Below, piece after piece: positions 50,647 to 59,792 of a stretch of 64,000 bases of DNA. Source of the stretch: Clostridia bacterium (GTDB lineage Bacteria; Bacillota; Clostridia; Oscillospirales; Acutalibacteraceae); contig CAAGBN010000015.1 in NCBI GenBank assembly GCA_900768075.1, positions 1-64,000 of the forward strand. Reading direction: 5' to 3'. Made by a program: the position numbers and the translations under genes. The notes beneath the pieces are model-generated. The model worked only from the letters and a program-made list of their open reading frames with translations. It was not told the origin of the DNA and ran no database searches. The first letter of the stretch is position 1. Every line of letters starts with the position of its first letter.

Positions 50647-51987
50647 TCATCTTGCCATAACTCCGCCGTCGGCATATAAAAGCAGGAGAATATCTCTTTC
50701 TTCACCTGTTTTTTTGTCAACAAAAATCAGCACCTCCTGACCCTTTGAGTCTTTGCATCTGAACTCATAGCAATAGGCCTCCTTACCTGTGTCAAGTGGG
50801 ATAACTGCTGACTTTTCAGAGAGAATTTTCAGCTCTTTGGGTATGATTTTCTTCGCTTGGGACAAGGTGATTTTTTCCTGATATATATCCCTTTTTGTGT
50901 GGTTCATAAGGTATCCTCTTGCATCAACGGAAAGCACCTCACCGCTGTCCGTTGCCACACTGACTTTTATAAGGTCACTGTAATGCACGGCACCCTTATG
51001 GGTGTATGCAAAATTAACGGTACAAACACCGCCAAAGACAGAATAGTAGCTTTCTTTCATTGAGGTATAACCAATAGAAGAAAGAAACTTTTTCCCACGT
51101 TTTATACATTCCTCGCTGCTGATGGTTTCAGCGCCGACCTCACGGGGATTCACCATATAGCAAAGCTTACCGCCTTTTTTTGTTACGGCAACGGCAACCT
51201 CACCCTTGCTGAAGCAGTAAAGCTCAATTTCCGAGTTGACATCTGCCTCTTCCCTGATGCTTTCAGGTGTTGTGTTCATAAATTCAGCAGCAATTTTCTT
51301 TGCCTCCTGCTTTGTGATTTCTCCGAGAGTTTTTAACATTTTTCCGCCGCCCTTGTTTAAAACATTATCCGCAAAAGGTCCGTCATAAATAAGCGTGGGA
51401 TAGTCTGCGAGATTCTGTTCAACGTCAGTCATTGAGTCCGAAAAAGTTTTCGCAGGCTCTGCCGAAGAGGACAGTGTGTCGGCTCTTTTTTCGCTGATGA
51501 TATCTCCGCTGAAGCTGCCCTGTCTGATTTCGCCTAAGCTTTCGCTGAGACTATGTGAGAAAGTCAGAAGCGAGTGAAGACTATCCTTCTGCTCAGCTGT
51601 CAGTGACAGCTTGTCCTTATCTTTTGCAAGAGATGAGGTAAATGCTCCTATTTGCGACAGAAATTTATAGACGTCCTCGGTTATCATATCCTTGTCTGTC
51701 AGCTGACTCAGGGATACCTTAGCCACTGTTGCCTGACGGCTCAGGTCATTACCTATATCTGAGAGCATTTTACCCGTACTGCAATAGGTACCCTTTTGCA
51801 GACTGACGGTGATATTGTCAAGACTTTCGCAAAGCTCACTGAGAGCTCTTTCATATGCTATTTCCGTGGCAAACTTATATTTCTGTGCCTTATTTGCATA
51901 AACAACGGTACTGACTGTCAGCACAATACAGGCAACAGACAGAAAACTTATTGCCCGTATAAAATACTTTTTTTCTTTGTACTTCAT
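50647..51987 (-). CDS. ypeB: Germination protein YpeB
   Basis: The 446-residue protein matches YpeB, the partner that stabilises the spore cortex hydrolase SleB. It has an N-terminal membrane anchor (FIRAISFLSVACIVLTVSTV), a helical middle part and C-terminal PepSY-like repeats (EAKKIAAEFMNTTPESIREE, AKKIIPKELKILSEKSAVIP). The ATG at 51987 is chosen because it is correctly spaced from AAAGGGGAT. sleB, usually adjacent, is not in the window. The presence of ypeB is strong evidence that the organism forms spores. Confidence 0.9.
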   Translation of the reverse strand: MKYKEKKYFIRAISFLSVACIVLTVSTVVYANKAQKYKFATEIAYERALSELCESLDNITVSLQKGTYCSTGKMLSDIGNDLSRQATVAKVSLSQLTDKDMITEDVYKFLSQIGAFTSSLAKDKDKLSLTAEQKDSLHSLLTFSHSLSESLGEIRQGSFSGDIISEKRADTLSSSAEPAKTFSDSMTDVEQNLADYPTLIYDGPFADNVLNKGGGKMLKTLGEITKQEAKKIAAEFMNTTPESIREEADVNSEIELYCFSKGEVAVAVTKKGGKLCYMVNPREVGAETISSEECIKRGKKFLSSIGYTSMKESYYSVFGGVCTVNFAYTHKGAVHYSDLIKVSVATDSGEVLSVDARGYLMNHTKRDIYQEKITLSQAKKIIPKELKILSEKSAVIPLDTGKEAYCYEFRCKDSKGQEVLIFVDKKTGEERDILLLLYADGGVMAR

Positions 51988-52081
51988 ATACATATCCCCT
52001 TTAATGTTGATTTATGGTCTGAAACTAAAAATATTTTACGAAGTATTCACAAAATTATCCCTACTTTTTTTATTTGATTCG

Positions 52082-52110
52082 TTGCATAAATTACTTATTT
52101 ATAGTATAAT
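52082..52110 (+). promoter_or_regulatory. Promoter of cysteine desulfurase-thiI-cinA run
   Basis: TTGCAT, 17 bp, TATAAT, ahead of the GAGGAGG ribosome site. Confidence 0.65.
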
Positions 52111-52141
52111 GTATGATGATTATTATGAGGAGGTATGCCCG

Positions 52142-53269
52142 TTGATAGCTTATCTTGATAACAGTGCCACAACAAAGCCTTGTCAGAAGGCAAAAGAAAA
52201 AATGATTGAGGCAATAGAAAATTGTTGGGGTAACCCCTCATCCCTTCACTCCAAGGGCATAGATGCAGATATGCTTCTGCTCTCAAGCAGACGTACCCTT
52301 GCCAAGTGTCTTTCCTGCGATGAAAAAGAAATTTACTTCACAAGCGGCGGCACAGAAAGCAACAATATTGCAGTTTTCGGTGCAGCTTATGCAGGCAAGA
52401 GAAAGGGCAATAAAATAATCACATCAGCTATTGAACATCCAAGTGTTCACAAGTGCTTTGACAAGCTGGAAAGCGAGGGCTTTCAGGTAGTTAAAATCGG
52501 GGTTGACTCTAAGGGTATGCTCAACCTTGAAGAGCTCGAAAGAGAGATTGACGAAAAAACTGTTCTTGTCAGCATTATGGCAGTCAACAACGAGGTCGGC
52601 ACTATTGAGCCTTTCTCTGAAATAAAAAATATCATAAAGCGCAAAAATTCACCTGCCCTCATCCATATCGATGCAGTTCAAGCCTTCGGCAAGCTGCCGT
52701 TGAATGTTAAGAAAATCGGTGCTGACCTTATGAGCGTTTCTTCACATAAGATTCACGGACCAAAGGGTGTCGGTGCACTCTTCATTAAAAACGGCACTAA
52801 GCTTTCACCGAGAATTTTCGGTGGCGGTCAGGAAAAGGATATCAGACCCGGCACAGAGCCTATGCCCTCTATTGCAGGCTTTGCAGGTGCAGTTGAAGAG
52901 CTGAATATCATAAACAGCCTTGAGAAAATGACTGCACTTCGCGATGAATTTGTAAACGACCTCAGAGCTATAGACGGTGTTATCATCAACAGCCCCGACG
53001 ATGCTCTTCCCTATATTGTCAATGTTTCCCTTTCAGGTCTTCGCTCAGAGACTGTCCTTAACCTTATGTCTCAGATGGGCATATATATCTCCTCAGGCTC
53101 AGCTTGTGCAAAGGGTCACAAGAGTCACGTTCTCACAGCTATGGGACTTGACGATAGCCTTATAGATTCCTCTCTTCGTGTGAGTCTTTCAAGATTTACA
53201 ACCAAAGAAGAGCTCCAATATTTTATTGAGGGTGTAAACAAAGCCCTGACCACAATTATGAAGAGGTAA
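52142..53269 (+). CDS. Cysteine desulfurase (NifS/IscS-like)
   Basis: The 375-residue PLP enzyme removes sulfur from cysteine. It opens IAYLDNSATTKPCQKAKEKM; the PLP lysine is in SSHKIHGPKGVGALF; the active Cys is in YISSGSACAKGHKSHVL. Start is TTG 52142 after GAGGAGG; the longer frame from 51977 overlaps ypeB and is not real. It lies 3 bp before thiI, so it probably supplies persulfide to ThiI for 4-thiouridine in tRNA (and thiamine thiazole), as in other NifS-ThiI pairs. Confidence 0.95.
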   Translation: MIAYLDNSATTKPCQKAKEKMIEAIENCWGNPSSLHSKGIDADMLLLSSRRTLAKCLSCDEKEIYFTSGGTESNNIAVFGAAYAGKRKGNKIITSAIEHPSVHKCFDKLESEGFQVVKIGVDSKGMLNLEELEREIDEKTVLVSIMAVNNEVGTIEPFSEIKNIIKRKNSPALIHIDAVQAFGKLPLNVKKIGADLMSVSSHKIHGPKGVGALFIKNGTKLSPRIFGGGQEKDIRPGTEPMPSIAGFAGAVEELNIINSLEKMTALRDEFVNDLRAIDGVIINSPDDALPYIVNVSLSGLRSETVLNLMSQMGIYISSGSACAKGHKSHVLTAMGLDDSLIDSSLRVSLSRFTTKEELQYFIEGVNKALTTIMKR

Positions 53270-53272
53270 AAA

Positions 53273-54445
53273 ATGAAAGAAGTATTACTTGTTAAAAACG
53301 GCGAGCTTGCTCTCAAGGGTCTCAACAGAAGCACCTTTGAGGATATCCTCGTAAAAAATATGAAAAGACGCCTTATGAACAACGTAGGCAAATTCCGTTT
53401 CACAAAATCACAGTCAACTATTATTGCAGAGCCCTGCGATGAGGATATCGACTTTGAAGAAGCTGTTGAAACCTTGAAGAAGATTTTCGGTATTGCCGCT
53501 TTTTCAAGAGCTGCAGTAACAGAAAAAGATATTGACCTTATCAAAGCTGTTGCTCTCGACTATCTCGGTGATGATCTTCGCAGCGTAAAGACCTTCAAGG
53601 TCAACGCCAAAAGAAGCGATAAGCGCTTCCCTATGACTTCACCTGAAATCTGCCGTGAGGTAGGTGCGCATCTTTTAAGAAACATCAAGACTCTCAGCGT
53701 TGACGTGCACAACCCCGATATCATCGTGACCGTTGAGGTAAGAGATAACAATGTCTTTATCCACGGCAACCAGATAAAGGGTGCAGGCGGTATGCCCGTA
53801 GGCTCAGCAGGAAGAGTTGCGCTTCTCATCTCAGGCGGTATCGACTCTCCCGTTGCAGGCTATATGATGTCAAAAAGAGGTCTTCAACTTACAGCTATTC
53901 ACTTTGCAGCTCCTCCTTACACAAGTCAGAGAGCTGAGATGAAGGTTCGCGACCTTGCTTCCATTGTTGCAAAATATTCAGGCAGAATAAACTTTGCAGT
54001 TGTCAACTTCACTGAAATTCAGGAAACTATAAAAGACCAGTGCCCCGAAGATCTTTTCACCATCATTATGAGAAGACTTATGATGAAAATTGCAGTACGC
54101 ATCGCTGAAAGAGATCAGTGCGGCGCCCTCGTAACAGGTGAAAGCCTCGGTCAGGTTGCATCACAGACCTTAGGCGCTATTGCCTGTACTGATGCGGCAA
54201 CAAATATGCCCGTTTTCCGTCCCCTTATCGGTATGGATAAGGATGAGATTATCACTATCTCAAGAAAAATCGGTGCTTTTGAAACATCCATTCTTCCCTA
54301 TGAAGACTGCTGTACTGTTTTCACTCCCAAGCACCCGAGAACAAGACCCACCCTCGAACAGATTGTCGAAGCTGAAAGTGCAGTAGAATGGGATGAAATG
54401 ATCGAGCGTGCTATCGAAACCGTAAAATACGAATCCGTAGATTAA
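53273..54445 (+). CDS. thiI: tRNA 4-thiouridine synthase ThiI
   Basis: The 390-residue protein has an N-terminal ferredoxin-like/THUMP region (LLVKNGELALKGLNRSTFED, then TFKVNAKRSDKRFPMTSPEI) and a PP-loop ATPase domain (LLISGGIDSPVAGYMMSKRG). ALVTGESLGQVASQTLGAI and FTPKHPRTRPTLEQI follow. It ends without the rhodanese domain of E. coli ThiI, usual for Firmicutes. It is translated right after the cysteine desulfurase (ribosome site inside that gene). Confidence 0.97.
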   Translation: MKEVLLVKNGELALKGLNRSTFEDILVKNMKRRLMNNVGKFRFTKSQSTIIAEPCDEDIDFEEAVETLKKIFGIAAFSRAAVTEKDIDLIKAVALDYLGDDLRSVKTFKVNAKRSDKRFPMTSPEICREVGAHLLRNIKTLSVDVHNPDIIVTVEVRDNNVFIHGNQIKGAGGMPVGSAGRVALLISGGIDSPVAGYMMSKRGLQLTAIHFAAPPYTSQRAEMKVRDLASIVAKYSGRINFAVVNFTEIQETIKDQCPEDLFTIIMRRLMMKIAVRIAERDQCGALVTGESLGQVASQTLGAIACTDAATNMPVFRPLIGMDKDEIITISRKIGAFETSILPYEDCCTVFTPKHPRTRPTLEQIVEAESAVEWDEMIERAIETVKYESVD

Positions 54446-54457
54446 GAAGGTAATCAG

Positions 54458-55693
54458 ATGAACTGTGAACTTATAAGCGTCGGCACAGAAATACTCTTAG
54501 GCGATATACTCAATACAAATGTGCAGTATCTTTCAAAGGCTCTTGCGTCTCTCGGTATCGGTGTGACTCACCACAGTACTGTCGGAGATAACAAACAGAG
54601 ACTTCTCGATACTCTCAATACAGCTTTTACAAGATGCGACGCTGTTATTCTCACAGGAGGCCTCGGCCCCACACCTGACGACCTTACAAAAGAAACCTGC
54701 GCCGAATATTTCGGCAAGGAGCTTTATCTCGACGACAGTATACTCGAAGAAATTGAAAGCTTTTTCAGACTTAAAAATATCGTAATGCCCGAAAGCAATA
54801 AAAAGCAGGCACTCGTGCCCGAGGGCAGCATTGTTTTAGAAAACAACAACGGCACAGCGCCCGGCTTCATAATGGAGAAAGACGGAAAGATTATTATCAT
54901 ACTCCCGGGTCCTCCGAAGGAAATGGTACCTATGTACCGTGAAAGCGTTGAGCCTTATTTAAGAAAACTCACAAATGAGATTATTCTCTCAAAAAACATC
55001 CGTACCTTCGGCATAGGCGAAAGCTCAATGTCAGAATTGGTAGAAGACTTACTCCAGGGCAGTAACCCTACAGTTGCTCCCTATGCAAAAAGTGGCGAAG
55101 CACTGCTTCGGGTTACCGCTAAAGCAGAAAATGAAGAAGCAGCCGAAAAGCTTATGATACCTGTCATTGATGAAATAAAGTCAAGACTCGGTAATTATAT
55201 CTACGGCATCGACTGTGCAAGCATTGAAGAGGCTGTTGCAAGGCTTCTCGCAGAAAGAAAGCAGACCGTTGCCTTTGCAGAAAGCTGTACAGGTGGTATG
55301 TGTGCAAAAAGACTTACCGACATAGCAGGCACATCAGAGATTTTCCACTGCGGTGTTGTTTCATATTCCAACGACATCAAGCATAAAGTCCTTGGAGTTA
55401 AAACCGAAACCCTCGATAAGTACACTGCCGTAAGTGCAGAGTGTGCAAAAGAAATGGCAGAGGGCGTAAGACTTCTCGGTGATGCAACATACGGTGTGAG
55501 TATCACAGGCTATGCAGGCCCGGGTGACGAGGAAGAGGTCGGCACTGTCTATATCGGCATTTCCACCGAAAAGCAAACGAGAGCAGTGAAGCTTCTCACA
55601 GGCCACAGAGGTGCTTCCTGCCGTGACTATAACCGACTTGTAGCTTCTTCGAGAGCTTTCAATGAATTAAGACTGACTATTCTCTCAGAGTGA
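54458..55693 (+). CDS. cinA: CinA-like protein (MoCF fold + NMN amidohydrolase domain)
   Basis: The 411-residue protein has an N-terminal molybdopterin-binding-like domain (ISVGTEILLGDILNTNVQYL, LTGGLGPTPDDLTKETCAEY) and a C-terminal CinA domain (FAESCTGGMCAKRLTDIAGT, GVSITGYAGPG). Known members cleave ADP-ribose and/or deamidate nicotinamide mononucleotide in NAD recycling. Length is standard. It lies 12 bp after thiI, with AAGAAGGT before its ATG. Confidence 0.96.
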   Translation: MNCELISVGTEILLGDILNTNVQYLSKALASLGIGVTHHSTVGDNKQRLLDTLNTAFTRCDAVILTGGLGPTPDDLTKETCAEYFGKELYLDDSILEEIESFFRLKNIVMPESNKKQALVPEGSIVLENNNGTAPGFIMEKDGKIIIILPGPPKEMVPMYRESVEPYLRKLTNEIILSKNIRTFGIGESSMSELVEDLLQGSNPTVAPYAKSGEALLRVTAKAENEEAAEKLMIPVIDEIKSRLGNYIYGIDCASIEEAVARLLAERKQTVAFAESCTGGMCAKRLTDIAGTSEIFHCGVVSYSNDIKHKVLGVKTETLDKYTAVSAECAKEMAEGVRLLGDATYGVSITGYAGPGDEEEVGTVYIGISTEKQTRAVKLLTGHRGASCRDYNRLVASSRAFNELRLTILSE

Positions 55694-55731
55694 AAACACT
55701 CTATTAACTAATATATAAAGGAAAATGCATA

Positions 55732-57558
55732 ATGAAAAATATTTTTGAAGACGCGACTTTGCCGTCAACAGGTGAAAAACCGCCAATAATCAAAAATGAT
55801 AATAAAGCAAATATGCCTTCAAGACCAAAGAAGCAGGTTACTCCACCGCCTATGAAGCAAGCTCAGCCTCAGACGGTGTATGTTCCTGTGCAGCAGCCTG
55901 CAGCACCAACAAGCGCTCCTCAGGCAACACCTGCACCTCAGCAGGGTGCTTATCAGTATATCCCTGTTAATCCTCAGTATCCCCCTCAGGCATATGTGCA
56001 GCCGGGCGTCGCTTACTATCCTGTTTACGGTGTTCCTCAGCAGCCCGTTTATCCTCAGGGTGTGCCTTATACACCCTATCCTCAGTATCCCGTTGCACCT
56101 GCACCTGAGCAGGAAGAGGAAGAGAAAAAAGAAGAATATGATCCGGGCACAAGAGTACTTTTCCAGAGCCCTGACTTTGAGCATAAGGACGGCTCTGCAT
56201 TCAACGAGAATGTAGGTGCAAACTTTGCAGACCTGCAAAAGAAAAGTGCAGAAGACGCAAAGGAGGATGCTTCTTCCGAAGGCACTGAAGAGGTGCAAAC
56301 TAAGGTAGAGCTTGAAGAGGTCTCAATCAACACTCCAAAAAAGCCGACTATTATCAGATCAGCTCCCGTTATTGTTACTCAGGACCTCACAGAAGAGGAT
56401 CTTTATACCAACGAAAAAACAGGCGACATAAGCTTTGCTGCTTATAATGCTGTAAGCTCCTCTCTTGATGTTGAAGATTTCCAGCAGGAACTTCCTGCTT
56501 ATGAGGAATACACAGATGAGGCAGATATGGAAGAAGCTGAAGATGAAGATGCAGATGGCGAAAAGATATCCTTATCAAGATTTGAAATAATCAGACGAGT
56601 TGTTCTCGGTGTTTCAATTTTTGCTATTGTTGTTTCGTCACTTGTGCTTCTCAATCAGTGGCGACTTTCCAGACAGAATGATGAGGTTATGGATGAGGTA
56701 AATAACCTTATCATTACCGACACAACAAAAGATAAAAACAACAAGGATAAGGACAAGGATAAAACCACAACAAAGCCTCTCACTCCCGAAGAGCAGTGGG
56801 CTCAGATCAAGGAAGATTATCCTGATGTGCTTTTCCCTGCCACCATACAGCTCAAATATGCAAAGCTTTACGGTGAAAATCAGGACTTTGTAGGATATCT
56901 CTCTGCAGACGGAATAAACCTCAATCTTCCTGTTGTGCAGACTGACAACGATAAAACATATCTTAACAAAAACTTCTACGGAAGCACTACAAAATACGGC
57001 TGTCCCTTTGTTACTCACCTTAACAACATATCATACAACCATCTTGATATGAACACTGTTATCTTCGGTCACCATATGAATAACGGAACAATTTTCGGTG
57101 CTCTTGATAAGTATAAGACTGTCAGCGGCTACAAGTCAGCTCCCGTTATCACATTCAACACCATATATAAGGATTATAAGTGGAAGGTTATTGCCGCCTT
57201 TATTACCAACGGCTATATAAAAGACGACAACAACTATATATTCCCTTATTATTTTACAAATCTCAGTGCCACATATAAGATGTCAGCATATCTCAGCGAG
57301 CTTGCACAGCGCTCTCTTTACGATACAGGCGTTGATGTACAGCCTACAGATAAGCTTCTGACACTTTCAACCTGCTCTCACGAGTTTGAGGATGCCCGCT
57401 TCGTTGTTGTTGCGAGACTTGTCAGACCCGGAGAAAGTGCTGAGGTTGACACATCAAAGGTAGTTGTAAACTCAAAGCCCAGATACCCCCAGGCTTATTA
57501 CACCAAAAAAGGTATAAGCAATCCCTATAAAAATGCCAACCGCTGGGTTGTAGACTAA
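55732..57558 (+). CDS. Sortase (class B-like) with long N-terminal cytoplasmic region
   Basis: The 608-residue protein has ~285 residues before its only membrane helix (VVLGVSIFAIVVSSLVLL, ~288-306): a Pro/Gln/Tyr-rich stretch (~25-130) then an acidic one. The C-terminal ~220 residues are a sortase domain with catalytic His (VIFGHHMNNGTIFGAL, ~446), Cys (LLTLSTCSHEF, ~547) and Arg (ARFVVVARL). The LSTC and FGHHMNN sequences fit class B. Sortases join surface proteins to peptidoglycan or to each other. No LPXTG/NPQTN-type substrate is seen in the window. The long proline-rich cytoplasmic part is unusual. The membrane SpoIID-like gene follows 27 bp downstream. Confidence 0.92.
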   Translation: MKNIFEDATLPSTGEKPPIIKNDNKANMPSRPKKQVTPPPMKQAQPQTVYVPVQQPAAPTSAPQATPAPQQGAYQYIPVNPQYPPQAYVQPGVAYYPVYGVPQQPVYPQGVPYTPYPQYPVAPAPEQEEEEKKEEYDPGTRVLFQSPDFEHKDGSAFNENVGANFADLQKKSAEDAKEDASSEGTEEVQTKVELEEVSINTPKKPTIIRSAPVIVTQDLTEEDLYTNEKTGDISFAAYNAVSSSLDVEDFQQELPAYEEYTDEADMEEAEDEDADGEKISLSRFEIIRRVVLGVSIFAIVVSSLVLLNQWRLSRQNDEVMDEVNNLIITDTTKDKNNKDKDKDKTTTKPLTPEEQWAQIKEDYPDVLFPATIQLKYAKLYGENQDFVGYLSADGINLNLPVVQTDNDKTYLNKNFYGSTTKYGCPFVTHLNNISYNHLDMNTVIFGHHMNNGTIFGALDKYKTVSGYKSAPVITFNTIYKDYKWKVIAAFITNGYIKDDNNYIFPYYFTNLSATYKMSAYLSELAQRSLYDTGVDVQPTDKLLTLSTCSHEFEDARFVVVARLVRPGESAEVDTSKVVVNSKPRYPQAYYTKKGISNPYKNANRWVVD

Positions 57559-57585
57559 TAAAAAAATTCCGGAGGTTAAAGGAAA

Positions 57586-59694
57586 ATGTTGAAACTGTTT
57601 ATCTTGGACAATCTCTCCGCATTTTCGTCGGACACTGTTTTTAAAATCTGTCTTTCTCTTGAAGAAAAGGGACTTCACGAGGAAAACACCGAAAAATTTG
57701 ACAGCTATGACGATATGTTTGCTTCTCTTGCAGTTTCTCTTGAAGACGGCGACCACGTTATCGTCGCTTCTGAAAATGCAGATTATCTTTCCGTAAAGAA
57801 TGCTCTTATTCCCTATTTCACACTGCAGGGCGCCTCAAGCTCTGCCGTAGCCGAGGCTATTGCAAAAAATACCGACGGCTCTCTTGAAGATATCGACATG
57901 GAGGCTCAGTGTCTTTCACCTATCGGTGCAACACTTCTGCTTTCACCCGACGGTCTTTACAGCGGCTTTACAACTCTTGTTTCAGGCGGCAGACTTACCT
58001 GCTTGCCCCTTGATTTCAACAGAGTAGACTCTATGCTCACAGTACTCGTTGATCAGATTATATCAAGAGAAGAAACTATGGCTGAAATGGGCGTAGAGGG
58101 CGAAATACATATGCCTGACTTCGACCTTATCCCAGCAGTCACAGATATGGTTGACGCTCTGTATAAAAACGAAAAGACTCTCGCTCTTTGCACAGGCGAA
58201 GCAACTATGTGGGTATATAATCTTTACGATAAGGTAGACTATCTCACAGACAGCATCAAATTTGCAGAGGTTGAAGCCTCCGGAGCAGAAGATGAAAATG
58301 AATCTGCTGCAATTATTGCCAAGGCAAGAGACGCTATGATGAGTGTCGGCAGTGATTTCGGCGGTGCTATCTCAGAAATCTATTCATCATATAACGAAGA
58401 GGGTAACATTGTTTATTATGTATTCTCTGCCGTTGTTGATGCCGAATCTGCCAACGCCAAGAAAATCAATATCAGCGACTCAACTAATCTTTCAATTGTT
58501 CTGCCTCACGCAGTAACACTTCTGTCTGATATGATATGCAAAAAGCTCAAGGCAGCAGAAAGAACAGCACGTCAGGAAAGCCTTGCTGTTACACCGGCAA
58601 AAAAAGAGCCTATTATAGTTACACCTAAAATGATAGGTATTATTGCAGCTCTTCTTCTTGTAATAATTATTCCTATTTTACTTGTTTTCAATATGATGGG
58701 TGGCGATGAACCCACAACAACTATGCCTACTCTTCCGCCTGTAGTAGCTCAGACAACTGAGCCTACTACAGAAAATCCCTTCGATGTTGATGTAACAGGC
58801 AATGTTATTGCAGTCCCTGAAGTCGGTGCAACAGATGTTTCAGCAAATCCCACTATTGCACCTCAACCCTCATCAAAAGGTCTTTTCACATTCTATGTTT
58901 TCGGTTACGGTCACGGTGTAGGTATGAGCCAGACGGGTGCTAACTACCTTGCAAATCAGGGTTGGAAATGGTCTGAAATCCTTGCTCATTATTACTACGA
59001 TCCTGATACATCCATTATTCAGGGTGACAAATATCCCGATACTATCACATATGCGGGCGCAGAATATAACACAAGAGAATTTCTTGCAAGATCCCTTGAG
59101 TCTGAAATGGGTCCCACTTTCCATATCGAAGTTCTTAAGGCTCAGTGTGTTGCTATCTATACCTTCGCAAAGCATAATAAATTCAACCTCAACAGTGATG
59201 CCACTGCTTTCACTGCTACATCACCCTCAACAACAGTATACTCTGTAGTAGACGAAATAATGGCAGGTGGCTTCTACATCGCAAATAAAGACGGTGTTGC
59301 ACTCACTCCCTACCACGCAATGAGCGCAGGTAAAACAACCTCTTACTATAATGTATGGGGTAAAAACTCAGGAACTCAGGTTTCATATCTTGCAGGTGGC
59401 AGAAAGAGCTACGGCGACTACCTGCATACAGATTATAAATCAGTTTATACCATCACAAGCGATGACCTGAAAAAGCTTATTGAATCCAACGACGATCTTA
59501 AGGTTAATCTTTCAGGTGACCCGTCAACCTGGCTGACAATTCTCACACACGACCAGGCAATACGCGAAGACATCGGCTATGTTTCAACAATCAATGTAGG
59601 CGGTATGGTGCTTACAGGCAACGACTTCCGAATCAACGTTATGGAAGGCCGCATCCGTTCACACTGCTTCGCACTTCAGTATACTCCGCTGTAA
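57586..59694 (+). CDS. Membrane protein with circularly permuted SpoIID/LytB domain
   Basis: The 702-residue protein has a ~340-residue N-terminal part of unknown fold (LFILDNLSAFSSDTVFKICL onward), one membrane helix (GIIAALLLVIIIPILLVFNM, ~350-369) and a Thr/Pro linker. The extracytoplasmic domain has SpoIID/LytB motifs in swapped order. GYGHGVGMSQTGANYLA and WSEILAHYYYDPDTS (residues ~440-475), normally near the end, come first. REFLARSLESEMG, EVLKAQCVAIYTFAKHN and MSAGKTTSYYNVWG, normally first, follow. SpoIID proteins are lytic transglycosylases acting on peptidoglycan. GGAGG precedes the ATG. It is probably co-transcribed with the sortase. Confidence 0.85.
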   Translation: MLKLFILDNLSAFSSDTVFKICLSLEEKGLHEENTEKFDSYDDMFASLAVSLEDGDHVIVASENADYLSVKNALIPYFTLQGASSSAVAEAIAKNTDGSLEDIDMEAQCLSPIGATLLLSPDGLYSGFTTLVSGGRLTCLPLDFNRVDSMLTVLVDQIISREETMAEMGVEGEIHMPDFDLIPAVTDMVDALYKNEKTLALCTGEATMWVYNLYDKVDYLTDSIKFAEVEASGAEDENESAAIIAKARDAMMSVGSDFGGAISEIYSSYNEEGNIVYYVFSAVVDAESANAKKINISDSTNLSIVLPHAVTLLSDMICKKLKAAERTARQESLAVTPAKKEPIIVTPKMIGIIAALLLVIIIPILLVFNMMGGDEPTTTMPTLPPVVAQTTEPTTENPFDVDVTGNVIAVPEVGATDVSANPTIAPQPSSKGLFTFYVFGYGHGVGMSQTGANYLANQGWKWSEILAHYYYDPDTSIIQGDKYPDTITYAGAEYNTREFLARSLESEMGPTFHIEVLKAQCVAIYTFAKHNKFNLNSDATAFTATSPSTTVYSVVDEIMAGGFYIANKDGVALTPYHAMSAGKTTSYYNVWGKNSGTQVSYLAGGRKSYGDYLHTDYKSVYTITSDDLKKLIESNDDLKVNLSGDPSTWLTILTHDQAIREDIGYVSTINVGGMVLTGNDFRINVMEGRIRSHCFALQYTPL

Positions 59695-59717
59695 TATCAC
59701 AGCCAAAGAATGAAGTC

Positions 59718-59746
59718 TTGACAAGATACACGGAAAAGAGTATACT
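59718..59746 (+). promoter_or_regulatory. Promoter of fba
   Basis: TTGACA, 17 bp, TATACT, 47 bp before the start codon. Confidence 0.75.
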
Positions 59747-59792
59747 TTTTATCAAGTAAATAATTTTAATTATTATAAAGGAGTTATCTATT

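Noticed and set aside
55732..57558. LPXTG-type substrates for the sortase among the LRR proteins
   Set aside because: None of the secreted proteins has a sorting motif followed by a hydrophobic segment and basic tail; they end in aromatic helices instead.
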